This document shows positions 36,386-51,224 of a stretch of 64,000 bases of DNA, piece after piece (the first letter of the stretch is position 1; each line of letters starts with the position of its first letter). The position numbers and the translations under genes were made by a program. The stretch is from Piliocolobus tephrosceles (taxonomy: Eukaryota > Chordata > Mammalia > Primates > Cercopithecidae), in contig NC_045453.1 in NCBI RefSeq assembly GCF_002776525.5, positions 35,676,757 to 35,740,756 of the forward strand. The letters are read 5' to 3'. The notes below the pieces were generated by a model. That model saw nothing but the letters and a program-made list of their open reading frames with translations, did not search any database and was not told the DNA's origin.

Positions 36386-36481
36386 GAAACTAGGTCCCGC
36401 GCTTCCGGGAGGCCGTCCGCCCCGCCTCCTCGCGGGGGCGCTTCATTGGTCATCGGCTCGCGCTCTCGCGCTCTCGTGCTG

Positions 36482-36489
36482 TCGCGAGA
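36482..36489. promoter_or_regulatory. TCGCGAGA element in the bidirectional promoter
   Basis: The eight bases TCGCGAGA form most of the TCTCGCGAGA palindrome known from TATA-less CpG-island promoters, often bidirectional. It lies between the two divergent first exons. Two cgctctcg repeats just upstream extend the same theme. Confidence 0.5.
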
Positions 36490-36499
36490 GGTGTTGAGG

Positions 36500-36691
36500 G
36501 GCGGCCGCCGGTGCTCCTTCCCTCCCGCTCCCCGCCCCCGCCCCCGCCCCCGCCTCCGCCTCCGCTGCGGGCCCCCGCCTCCGCCTCCTTCTACTCGGGC
36601 GCCCCAGCCGCCGCCACCCCTCCCCGACCCAGGAGAGGCTGCGGAGTCGCAGCCGCCCAGACCGTGCAGCGTGGGAGGCAGGTTCCACACG
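36500..36691 (+). other. GID8: GID8 exon 1, non-coding (5' end approximate)
   Basis: The plus-strand leader ends ttccacacg|gtaaga at 36691. The next usable acceptor in a coding context is at 39389, twelve bases before the GID8 ATG. The transcription start is not visible, and 36500 is only indicative. Confidence 0.65.
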
Positions 36692-36693
36692 GT

Positions 36694-36704
36694 AAGATGG
36701 CGGC
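36694..36704 (+). promoter_or_regulatory. YY1-like site just inside GID8 intron 1
   Basis: AAGATGGCGGC begins two bases after the GT of the GID8 exon 1 donor and is followed by further CGG triplets. It matches the core YY1 motif. Its overlap with the donor could couple initiation and splicing signals, though this is only positional inference. Confidence 0.45.
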
Positions 36705-37284
36705 GGCGGCGGGCCGGGCGGCCGAGCCGAGCGTCTCCCGGGGCCGGGGCGGGCGGGCAGGCGGGATGCGGCCGGGGTGCGCGCCGCCCCCGTTCTGGGG
36801 GCCTTGGAAGCGCCGGCGCTGGCAGGTGCGGAGCTGGGGCGTGCAGTGAGTCCCGGTCCGGACGGCCGCCCCGCGCCGTGCCCAGGGGGCAGTCAGGGCT
36901 CAGCCTCCAGGCGCGCGGCCTCAGGCGCCGGTGTTCCGGGGCGGTCCCTGCCAGCCTGAGGGGCGGCGGTAGCTGTCTCTGTGGAGGAGCGACGTCTGTA
37001 ACGAGGTCTTTTTAACAAAATTTGCTGCTTTAAAGCAGAAACCGAGCGGGTGAGGACGTAAAGTGTGGCATAGAAAGTAGGATTTTCTTCTGTTGAATCT
37101 TGTTATGCTGGAGTTTGAGACTACCGAGTTCTTCCTGCTAACAACAGGACGGGCCAGTTCTACAAAGTTGTTGCTTTTTATGGGCGCATGTAACTGCCCG
37201 GAGTGGAAGCGCTGTGAGTACCGATCACCGAATGGGCTGAGAGAAAAAAGTGCCTTTTCGTAGGGACCTCTTAACCTTGGTCCT

Positions 37285-37550
37285 AGGGCCGTGCGCGGTG
37301 GCGGAGGTCGAAGTGGGCGGATCTCTTGAGCCCACGAGTTCGAGACCAGCCGGAGCAACAGCGAGACTCCCGTCTCTGCTGAAAATAAAAAAATTAGCCA
37401 GGCGGGGTGGTGCGCTCCTGTTGTCCCAGCTCCTGGGGAGGCTGAGGTGGAAGGATCGCTTGAGCCTAGGAGGTCGAGGCTGCAGTGAGCCATGATCGCG
37501 CCACTGCCCTCCAGCCTGTCTCAAAAAAAGAAAAAAGAAAGAAAGAAAGA
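37285..37550 (+). mobile_element. Alu, forward, 5'-deleted
   Basis: The block between gtgcgcggtgg and cggaggtcgaag is shortened; the rest runs to a gaaa-rich tail. Confidence 0.8.
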
Positions 37551-37859
37551 GAAAATGGGTTACCTTTAATTGTCGTGAATAAAAATTTGGTCTCAGTGAG
37601 TTTTGCAATTGATGATGAGAGAATGGGTGTTCGTGTGTGACAGCGACTGACTCCTGGTTTCTCCTCCACTTTACCTGCCGCTCCGCAGCAAGTTTTCTTC
37701 TGCTGGTGCCACTTTCTCTGCTTGACCTTCAAGGATGGCATCCTCCAAGTAATGACGATTCTCATTCCCTATCTACCCTCACTCTATGATCTTTGCTGAA
37801 TTCTTGACTTTAAATATTCCTGCCCCCCCTCCGCCCCGTTTCACTAATTCATGTTTTCA

Positions 37860-38230
37860 GCAGTGAGCTCAGGATCTGTAGTCCAGACACCTGCTTGATT
37901 TCTCCAGCCACATGTCTAATAGTCACATCAAACTTGCCCTGCTCCTCAAACCTGTTCTTCTTCCAGTCCTTCCTCCTTATTTGTGGTCACATCTTGCAGG
38001 GCCTCTCATGCTTGAAGCCTGTGACCATCTTCGATTCTTCCCTTTCTTTTGACCGGTAATCTTCTGTCCAGCAGCAGCCATTGACTCTGTGGCCAAAGCA
38101 TCTTGATCTCACCTTGCTCTCCGTCTCTTCTGCCGATGTTCTCTCTCACTTGGGTGTCTCCCTAATGGACTTGCTGCTCAGCTCTCACCACCCTGCATTC
38201 ATCCCGTTTTCAGCCAAGAGACCAAAGTTT
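37860..38230 (-). mobile_element. LINE-2-like remnant in GID8 intron 1 (tentative)
   Basis: Phrases such as cacatgtctaatagtcacatc and gtgaccatcttcgattcttcc resemble reverse LINE-2. Low certainty by eye. Confidence 0.4.
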
Positions 38231-39389
38231 TTTAATTTATTGAAACACTTCAGCAGTACTTTGTATAAAGTAGCATCGTATAACATATGTATCAGTGACA
38301 AAACAAAGACCAAGTGGACTGTGGCATGCCCCTGCCTGTCTCAGGTACTTGCCCATTCTCCCATAGCTGCAACAACTGCCTGGGGCTTCAGCCATTTGCC
38401 CCTCCCACAGGTAACCCCCTCCTGAGTGTCAGCTTTCATGCCCTTGTTTTGAAAAACAAAATAGGTTTGCCACATATTTGTTGCTAAAGCACATATCATG
38501 TATTTTGTCTTGTTGTTCCTAATAAAGCTCAGGCCACATTTTGCCTCTCCCTCATCTCTCTTCTTTCGTTCAAATTGTTTTATGAGAGTCGTCCATGTGA
38601 CTTTGTGTGATGTTCATTTATTTTAACTGCTTTATGAAATTCTCTTGTGTGAGTACATGACCACTGTCCCTTCTCAGCAATGCTGAAATCTAAACATCTC
38701 TGAAACCAAAGTTTCTGGTTTTGTTTTTAACCTATTTGGTGGCCAAAACCTCACCAGGTGAAGTTTAATAGCCTCTACTACTTAGTATGGATACTTAACA
38801 CATTACACTGAAGAAATAATGTCTGATGATGAGGAACTCCCCCAAACTCCAGTGAGGCCGTTATATGGTAAATTGTGCCAAATAATCGTTGTACATTGAA
38901 GAATTCTGAATTCCAAAACCCATCTGCCCAAGGGTTTTAAACACACAGTTGTTCTGTGTGCCACAGTCCCTTGGTCCATGCTGCTGTTGAAGGAATGCTC
39001 AGGTGGGTGACTTCCACATTTCTGCCGCTTTGAACAGTGCTTCTATGAACAGTGTTGTCTGTGTTTGGTGCATCCTGGTGAGTTTTTCTAGAATATAAAT
39101 GTATTAAAAGTAGAATTCCTGGGTTGTGAGGAGCACACATATTCAGCTTCATAAGGAATGCCAGATTGTTTTCGTAATGTAGTCCATTCTCCTGATACCA
39201 CAGTAGAAAAGTTCAAGTGAACTTCTTTGCTAAGCACTGGCGTTCTCAGTCTGGTGGGTGTCCCATGGCAGCGTTCTCTTTCAGTGCATGCTCAGTGTGG
39301 GATTCTCTAGCTCACAGCTCTCCAGCCCTACCCTTTGCACCTGGAGGAGCATCTAAACCCCTCCCTCAGCTGTTATTTTTTTCCTGTAG
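38231..39389. other. GID8 intron 1, unique sequence
   Basis: AT-rich sequence ending in the exon 2 acceptor; no other feature. Confidence 0.5.
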
Positions 39390-42790
<3,401 letters not shown>

Positions 42791-43510
42791 CGCCTGCGCT
42801 TGTGTGGTGGACCCAGCACCACCCCTGCGTCGTGGGACTTGCCTCAGATCAGCCTGCGACTGCAAGATTCTCACTGCAGTAGAGAACTCTTTTTCTCCCT
42901 TGTACTTTTTTTTGACCTGGCATCTTTTTTATAGGGAAAAATGGCCTTTGTAGGCAGTGGAAAACTTGCAAGGAAAGCTGCCGTCTCTTTGGCAGTCTGA
43001 TGCAGAGCCTGCACTCTGGCACTCGCTGAAGAATCTGGAAGGCTGTGGTTTGCTCTTCCAGCGTTCCGGGGGCCTATGACTGCTGAAGGATTTGGTGGGC
43101 CACGGAGGGCTGTGCTGTTAGGCTGCATCCCACTCAAAATACAGGAAAAGCACGAATCATGATTCTGCTTTCTGTTAGCTTAGGCAGACATTGGGCCTTC
43201 ACCTACAAATTTTTCCTTACCCCAGTGGTTTTGTGTGTGTGTTTTTTTTCTTCCATAGAAAAGAATATATAAATTTGTAAATCCTAATTCAAAGACGGCT
43301 TGTGTGTGAGGGCATTGAGTTTGATTTGTTTTCCCTTTGGTCTGGGTTGTGTGGCTTTTGGGAGATGCGTGTGAGGGGACTATGTGGTTTTTAGTTTTTT
43401 AAATGTATATTTTGGTGCTGTGTATGGTGAGAGACTTGTTCATAGTGGATCAATGAACCATCTCTTCTGGGCAGTTTTGTTGAAAATAAAGGTTTCTCTT
43501 TGATTTCAAG
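42791..43510 (+). other. GID8: GID8 3'UTR (proximal form)
   Basis: Repeat-free sequence follows the stop for about 700 bp up to an AATAAA with a T/G-rich stretch behind it. Further hexamers at 45341 (AATAAA) and 46271 (AGTAAA) leave room for longer 3'UTR forms. Confidence 0.65.
43485..43490 (+). terminator. GID8: GID8 proximal poly(A) signal
   Basis: AATAAA lies about 700 bp past the stop and is followed within 20 bases by ggtttctctttgatttc, a plausible cleavage region with a downstream T-rich element. Confidence 0.65.
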
Positions 43511-46500
43511 AATGACCAAAATGGCCTCTAAAAGGTGTTAATCATCTCAAATGACCTTTTGTCTTTGGGGCATTCTTCTCCCTGTGTTAGTGGCAGTGGC
43601 TTTTTCTGGTACCTGCAGCTAAAAAGGCCACTTGGCCCTGTGCTGAGTGAGCAGCCTTCATTAGAACGAGGCAGCCCTTGGGCAGTGGGGACGCAGGGCC
43701 CCAGCTGGTGGTGTGCGACTGTTGGCGGAAGGAACGCATGTTCAGCCTCAGTGATCTGCCCTTCAGCATCTCGGCAGCATCTCATCTTCCATTGTCAGCC
43801 GGCTCTGTGGATGTCCTGCTTCTGTTCACTCACAGAACTGTCCCCTGCTCCATGGTGGGCAGGAGGGAAGTGGTGCAGGGCTGTGTGCATTGCCTGTGAG
43901 TCGGGACAGTTGATGGGCGCATGGCCATGTAGCTCTGGGCGCAGATGTGTTTGGATTCGTTGCAGCGGACCACGGGCACTGTTGACCCCACTGAGCAGTG
44001 CTAAGTGTTGGTTTTGTGGATGTTCATGGAATTGCTGACCCATCCAAGGGCGTCCTTTGGAGCCAGTGCAGCCTGCAGGTGCATCTGAGGGGCGAAATGC
44101 TGCTAGCACTTGAATCTGGGATCTTGCCTTATTTTCAAGGAGCAAGGCATCTTGACAAGCACAGTCTGGGTGTGGTGGCCAGCTGGCCAGTGCCTGAGCC
44201 GGTCAGGTCAGCTGCCTCTGAGGGACCATCCTCACTCCTCACTGAGCTCCTGCGTCCCTTGAGTGTTGATCACGAGGTGTCCACAGCATTGTTCTCATCT
44301 CTGAATGATGCTGCCTTCTCCGTTGAAGCCTGTCGAAGTTGTGTTTTCAAGCCCTCTACTTCTCTTTCCAGTAGGTAGGAGCTTTTGGCAGTATTTACTT
44401 TTACCTAGATGGCTTGTGTAATCCAGTAAGAGATGCAAAGGTAAAATTGCTGCAGTTGTTACAGAAACTTGGTGGCCTCCAGACTGACTCATTGGCTGCC
44501 CTTTGGATTTTGTGAGGATGCAGTGCTGGGGAGGTGGTGCTTCCCTACCCCCTAGAAATGCTGCCTTCCAACGACCGCTCTCCCAGATGTGACCTTCACA
44601 ATTATTTCCTCTGAGGTTTGAGGATGAAGATAAGTTGGAGAGAAAGAGAGTAACTAATAGGTGATGAAATATAGCGGAAGCTAGAAGAAAACTGTTAGGT
44701 GAGAGAGATACATCTGCATGTTTTCTTCAACAACAGCAGATGATTCAGCATATTCCTAATTACCTTTTACTATTCGTGTATATAAGATAATTTACTTGCA
44801 TAATATATAATCAATTTGATATATTCTTAAAACTAGAGGGTGTGAGAAGCACAGCAATGGGAAGTCTCTCCACAAACTGGGGGACACGAATGGGGTCATC
44901 ACATGCCTGGACTGTCACTCTGTGGCTGTCAGGTGAAGTGCTGGTGTTGATTTCCGGTTCAGCCAGTGGGTAGCTGATACGCCGGTGCCAGCATCCAGCG
45001 TGAGCAGACATTGGGGAGACTGGGAAGTCTCCGAAGTTACTGCCGTCCTTCCCTTCGTGTGAGGGGCCACACCTGATTTTCTCGCGATCTGTTAGTGGAC
45101 TGGAGATCTTCCAAGGAAGTGCTTTGCACGCTTTCTCTCTTTGCTCCTTTTTACAGTCTTTGTCTTTGCAGCAAGCAAATGAAATTAAGCCACTTTGGGA
45201 TAATGAGCATTCAGTATAATTCCACTTTGTCTCATTTTTACTTGGTCTCATTTTGGATCTCACTGTTGTGTTTATAAAAATGTAGTCACATTTTACAGAG
45301 TAGTTTATTCTTTTCATACTTTATGGTGGAGAGTGCCTTGAATAAAAATGTGAGAATATTCTGGTACTCTGTGTTCCTGATGCATGAAGTTGGGTGAGGA
45401 ATAACCCCTAGTCTGGAATCTTTGTGACGCATAGGGTTATTGCAAGGCAAATGGGAACTAACAGATCTTGCCATTTGAATCAGGGTCTCCGGTTTCTAGA
45501 AAAGGCAGACACAGGTTGGGACCAAAGTCTCCATGGTGCGTGACTGAAGGCTGGTGGTCGTGTGTGTGAGGAGTCCCCGGAAGCCTCGGGGAGGCGGAGC
45601 TGCTCTTTCCATTCCGTCAGGATATGATCTGAAAACATGTAGAGAAAGATGAGTTGAGGACAGCTTTTCTAAGGCCATGTGATGTCTTTGCTTTCTTGTT
45701 TCTATTTCTGTATGTTGTTAGTTTGGAAGAGTGGAGGAGCTAGGGGCTCCAGAAAGAATCTTACACGTGTTGAAGACATCGATGTCCTAGGGAGCGTGGA
45801 GCTGCATTCCCTTCTGGGCTATTACTGCTAAATCTGAGTGTGAACAGACCGGGCGGAAAGCATGGTGGCCAAGCGGTCTGTGTGCTTCCCCGCTGATGGA
45901 GAACGTTGCGTTGTTCACAACAGGGCCTCACGGGTGTGGACGCACAGCAGACCCATGGCTGGTGCAGCTGCCTGTTGCCATCTGTCTTCAGGAACTGCTG
46001 CTCTGTTGACTGTTCTATTCTGATACTATGCGTGTTATTTTTTATAACAGGTGTGTTTTTGTTTCAGAAATATGTATTGCTTTTCTCATATTTTTTGCAA
46101 ATTGTATTGTCAGCATTGGTCATTTAAAGTCCTGTATGAACCATAACCTGTTGTGGTACCTTTGTACATCTTTGATTCTGTATACTTTATCCCAGTGTGG
46201 CATATGTGCCCCCCAGTATCTTCTGAGAAGTGCAGAATAGGTTGCTTCTACTGCCTGTTCTTAATGTAACAGTAAAAGTTTTCACATTTTTGTCAGAACT
46301 GTTATCTGGAAGCTCTCTTTTTTTCTAAGGCTATTTTAATAACAAATACTAATGCATTTATATTGAAAGTTGGTATCTTGGAATGGAAGGACAGAAGCAA
46401 GCTCGCCTCATGGTACCGTAGTTGGCTCTCCTCACGCTCTGACAGTGCCGTGCCTTTTAGTTTGTGAATCTGTGCTTGTGTGTGTTTAATCTGAAACCTA

Positions 46501-49500
46501 TCAGCTGCTGTCGAGACTGGGGCACTTAATGTTTCATAAACTGGTTTCCTTGGTGTGAAGGAAATAGAACTTTTGAGCTACCCATTGCATGATTTTAAAC
46601 GGATTTGAATAGCCTAAGTAATTATTATTACTATTTTTTGCTTAATTAAAATTTCCAAGCATATTAAAGACAGAGGGAATATGCCAGCACACCCCAGTAT
46701 CCACCAGTCAGCCTGACACCCACCACCACCTGCCTGAGCCCCAGGCGGGAGATAACCACAGGTGTCTGATCCTGGGTGGCTACCATGCTTTCAGGTCCAT
46801 GAGCGCTTTCATGAGTGGAAGGCAGTTTTAGGGTTCTTGGAAAGGACTCAGACGGACCACTTCAAGGGCCTGAGGTGAAATTCAGAAACTGCCTGTGCAC
46901 AGAAGCTGAGCAGTGAGCATCATGGAGCGAGCCGTCAAGCATTTGGATGTTTGTTGGGTATCAGAGAACAGGGAAGGCCTGTCCTCACCTGCTGCTCCTC
47001 CCTGTGTGGCAGTGGCATGTCACAGTGTTCTTGACGTCCACACGCCTCTGCCAGTCCGTCAGCCTCACAGGTCAGAAGGCAGCACGGTAGTTCTTGGTGG
47101 AGGCGGGCGTCACCAGGAATGCTTTAGTGTGAGCTCCCACACTACAGTGTGGAGGCTCACACCGTCCTTGCACACGTGACCTTCCTGTCTTGGATATTCT
47201 GCCCTATTTTGGAATGCCATCCTTGCCTGTAATTTTTCACTTCTGTAAAAGTAGAACATGGGGTTTGAATGGGCCTTTGCTGTAACTTGCTATGGCAAGA
47301 ATCTTGTAAGAGATGTGCTCCTTGGAGGTACAATGTCCTGAGCTTGTTTGACTTTTCCAGAAGCCACAGAATGGCTTTGGAGAGAAACAGGCCAGTGCTA
47401 CAGAGCCACTGGCACGAGGCACCTGGTGCGCAGGAGCTGAAGTGCAGCCTGTGGTTAATTGGAAATAATCCTGTCCCCGCATCTGTGCGTTGGGGGCTGT
47501 TTCTCTCATTTCACAGCCCGGAATCCACCAGTCAGCCTGGCGCATGTGTGTGGAGAATATTTAAAGGGAATGTGACGTTCTGGTTTGTCTGCAACATTTC
47601 ATCGTCTCCTAGTTGGAAGGCCAGGTTTACGGGTCCAGATTGTCCGCAGTACAGAAGACCAATTGTCAGGTGAAGCCCGTAGACCCATAGGCACAGCTAT
47701 AACCAAAAGAATTCACAAAAGGAGTAACAACTGAAGGTGAGTGGGTTTTCTCCACTGGTTTTCCCACGTTTTTAAATGCAGGTCACGTTGCAGGCTCTTC
47801 CACCGGCTGTCCACCCAAACAAGGCAGTTGCTCACCCCACAGGCTCACTTTGGAGATGAAGAGTGCTGGGTGCAGCAGCGCCTCCTGTGCTTGGGTCTCC
47901 GTGTATTTGAGATGGAATTGATGAGCCTGCAAACCAGGAAGAAGCAGTGGAGTTGCTATTGCCTTGAGCTGCCCCTGTCAGGCAAGGTCTCTGCCTGGCT
48001 GTGACTTCTGCTTCCTGGAGACACATCCACAGGCGTTCCTCACACAGACGAGCTTTTCTCCCTCTTGTGGATCACGGTGTGTGACTGACAGCTTTGGTAA
48101 TTTTCCCAGCTGGCTTTGGAAGTGAAGCAGGCTGACCCGTCACCAAGGATTCTCTGCCACAGAGGGTCTTGGAGGATCGGGAAGAGGTGCTGGCGGTCAC
48201 AGCAGCCCCGGGTTTGTCCCTGCTCGTTTATAGATTTGTGTGCCCATCCAGTCCTCACTGGGCCCTCTAGTTTTAGAAGTGTTGGACACTAGTGCTTGTA
48301 AGATTCGAACAATGAGTTTACGGCACTGAAAAAAATGAACTGCTCCAGAACCTTGAGGAATGATTCTCTGTATAGCACCCACATCGCACTGAGTTCATTT
48401 GTCGTCATCGCAGAATTCATCTTTCTGGTTTCGAGCACCGTCTTCTGGTTTCGAGCACACAGTTCCTTGTCTTATTCCAGTCTGCTGTTGACAGGATTAA
48501 CTCAGCCCGAAAGGTGCCCCTACTTTTGAGGCAGTTCCTGCACATGATGTCCAGTGCTGCGTTCTCCCCTCTTGCTGCTGCCTGTCAGTCATGGCGGAGG
48601 AAAGTGTCATCTGTCAGTCTCCTTTTTACGGACTCCTTGTCTTGAGAATTGTAGTTGGGCTGGAAGGGTGCAGGGCTAAGTGGGGTGCAGGGAGGAGCCC
48701 CAGGCCCAGGGCTGGCTTGTCTTGGTTTACAAGAGGCTATACTGGGCTCTCCTGGGGCCTCTGCAGGGGTGTGGGTAGGCAGAGGCCAAGCAACGGGAGC
48801 CACGCATGTAGTGAGGCATAAATTTGCTTAAAAAAAAAAACTCTCTAGCATCGTCTCCCCTTAGCAGCACCTGAATAAACAAGGGGAAGTTAGGTGGGCC
48901 AGACCAACAAGAGGGAGGAACGCAGCCCTCCAGAAGCAGAGGCCAGTGGGTGCTGGCTGTGACTGCCCTGTCCACAAGGTCACCCGCTGTCCTTGAAAAC
49001 CCAGGAGTTGACTGTCTACTGTCCGTACATAACTTCACCTCAGGCCTCAAAGATGCTTGGGTGCGGGGCAGCTCTCAGAATCAACCAGAAGCCTGGAGAG
49101 TCTCCACCTGGCTACCACCAACACCCAGCTTTATAACAGCCCCTTCGCCCACCCACCCATCCCCGCACGGCCCGTTCCTTCAGCTCATCCAGCCTTCACT
49201 CAGGTGTCCGGGGTGCCTCCTTAGCCCAACCTCCTTGAAGTAACACCCCTTCCCTACCCCTTTCACTTCTTTGATTTTTGTCTACCTGCCCCAGAACATC
49301 AGCTCCAGGAGGAAGGGGACTTTGGGTAACCAGATGGCAAATGTCTGCTGCAGCATGATCACAGATCTCGGTAGGAAATCACCATCACAGAGTGAATGGA
49401 AGCGAATCAACGCAAAGAGGATGCTGTTGACAGCCATACCTTCAGCAACAGTTCCCAAACTTTCTGGCTGTGGGCTAGGGCTGTTTGGGGCGATAAACCT

Positions 49501-50157
49501 CTCTCTGCCACCATCTTTTCACCCTACCCTACATCAGGGTGGATGAAAGCATGGCCTTGCTTTTTAAGGGGCTTGTGTCTTTAAGATCTGTTCAGCACTA
49601 GGCTCTGGGAGCAGCCTCTGCAGTGCAGTGGGTTCGGCTGTTGGAGACCTGAGGGCTGGGGGTGGGAGGAAGGAGTCCTGTTGTAAGTGCAGGGCCCCCC
49701 CCTTAGGTGTGTCTTCCTCGGCCCCTGGGTGGTGGCTGCTGCGTGGAGGATGGACTGAGGTGGGCCCTAGTGGAGGTGGGGTGACGCCTGAGGAGCAGGC
49801 CCTGCCGCCTCCTGGGGAAAGGCTGCATGGTCTTGGCCTTGCCCTGCCGGCTTCGTCCTCAGCAGGGCAGCAGGAGCATGCAGAGTGGGGGCCCCATCCC
49901 CATCACCCCTGCCCCTGAGCCCAGAGCCTGGCCTGTGATGGGTGCTCAGGGCATCTTTAGTCCAGGATCCCAGGGGCCAATGACAACCTTCACAGGCATC
50001 TGCTGAGAAGACACTGGCCAGCGCTGGATTTGCCCAGCTCTCCCAGGCTTGTTCCAAGAGCTCAGGAGTGGACCCATCCCTGCCCTGAGAGATCCATTTT
50101 AAAAGTCAGTCACCCTGGACTTTTACTGTCTTTGCACTTGGTTAAGACTTTATCCCT
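43511..50157. other. Intergenic stretch between GID8 and SLC17A9
   Basis: Alu-free over more than 6 kb, unusual beside the dense Alu content of DIDO1. Possible extended GID8 3'UTR in its first 2.8 kb. No gene, tRNA or other RNA recognised. Confidence 0.5.
45341..45346 (+). terminator. Possible distal GID8 poly(A) signal
   Basis: A canonical AATAAA in repeat-free sequence 2.5 kb past the stop, followed by a TG-rich stretch. It would serve only an extended 3'UTR form. Confidence 0.3.
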
Positions 50158-50459
50158 GGCCGGGCGCGGTGGCTCACACCTGTAATCCCAGCACTTTGGG
50201 AGGCCGAGGCGGGCGGATCACGAGGTCAGGAGATTGAGACCATCCTGGCTAACACAGTGAAACCCCGTCTCTACTAAAAATACAGAAAAATTTGCCGGGC
50301 CTGGTGGTGGCGCCCGTGGTCCCAGCTACTCAGGAGGCTGAGGCGGGAGAATGGTGTGAGCCCGGGAGGCGGAGCTTGCAGTGAGCCGCGATCGCACCAC
50401 TGCACTCCAGCCTGGGCGACAGAACAAGACTCCATCTCAAAAAAAAAAAAAAAAAAAAA
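50158..50459 (+). mobile_element. AluY-like, forward, with target-site duplication
   Basis: AAGACTTTATC lies at 50144 and again at 50471 after the A-rich tail. Its 3' end is about 500 bp before the SLC17A9 start codon. Confidence 0.88.
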
Positions 50460-50689
50460 CCAACAAAAAAAAGACTTTATCTCTAATTTTATTTGGTTGG
50501 TGAGGTAGGGACTGCCATCGCCCCCTATTTTATAGACAGAGGACAGACGGCCCCGTGGCTCCCTGTGGTGTCCAAAGAATGGGCTGGCACCTCTGGGACC
50601 AGGCTCACCACCAGGGCCCTTCTCTGAAGCCCCAGTCTGACCCGCCTGCTGCTGGGAACCCCCCTCTGCTCCGACACTAACTTCAGCTG

Positions 50690-50982
50690 GGGCTGAGCCA
50701 GGGTGTGTCAGACCAGCAAGGGCGACCGTCGGCCCCGCTCCTATGGGGCAGCAGGGAGGGACGTCAGCAGGGTGGGGCGGGCACCCAAATGGTATGCCCC
50801 GCCCTGCCCCGCCTGCCCGCCCTGGTGGCCGTCTGGGAGCGACAAGTCCTGGGAGAACCAGACGGAAGCGCCGCTGGGACTGACACGTGGACTTGGGCGG
50901 TGCTGCCTGGGTGGGTCGGCCTGGGCTGGGAGGCAGCCCCGGGACACAGCTGTACCCACGCCATCTGAGCACCCCAAGCCCG
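50690..50982 (+). promoter_or_regulatory. SLC17A9: Probable SLC17A9 promoter and leader (GC-rich)
   Basis: The few hundred bases before the exon 1 ATG are GC-rich with CpG clusters and GC boxes (ccccgccctgccccgcc near 50800). No TATA box is seen. The transcription start cannot be placed. Confidence 0.45.
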
Positions 50983-51041
50983 ATGCAGCCAACCCCAGAA
51001 GAGGCCCGGAGGGACAGGGCCGGGGACAGCCAGTGGTCCAG
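50983..51041 (+). CDS. SLC17A9: SLC17A9 exon 1, N-terminal cytosolic tail, residues 1-20
   Basis: ATG at 50983 opens MQPTPEEARRDRAGDSQWS and two bases of Arg20 before tccag|gtgtgg. It closely resembles the N-terminus of the main human isoform as I remember it. The donor is followed within eight bases by homopolymer G and then the gap, so the start of intron 1 is unreliable. Confidence 0.9.
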
Positions 51042-51047
51042 GTGTGG

Positions 51048-51092
<45 letters not shown>

Positions 51093-51192
51093 NNNNNNNN
51101 NNNNNNNNNNNNNNNNNNNNNNNNNNNNNNNNNNNNNNNNNNNNNNNNNNNNNNNNNNNNNNNNNNNNNNNNNNNNNNNNNNNNNNNNNNNN

Positions 51193-51224
<32 letters not shown>

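Larger units (their letters stand above)
35740..36960. promoter_or_regulatory. CpG-island bidirectional promoter of DIDO1 and GID8
   Basis: CpG density is very high across this block, with no TATA box near either inferred start. It contains repeated GC boxes (ccgcccccgcccccgccc near 36535), a TCGCGAGA element at 36482 and YY1-like sites on both flanks. The DIDO1 first-exon donor (36200, minus) and the GID8 first-exon donor (36691, plus) diverge from it. Both genes are housekeeping in type, which suits a TATA-less shared promoter. Confidence 0.85.

Noticed and set aside
36326..37015. 229-codon plus-strand open frame over the bidirectional CpG island
   Set aside because: Arg/Pro/Gly-rich as expected from CpG-island composition. 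It crosses the GID8 exon 1 donor and has no recognisable domain.
43535..44038. 167-codon open frame beyond the GID8 poly(A) signal
   Set aside because: No domain, ATG context or splice support; probably chance.
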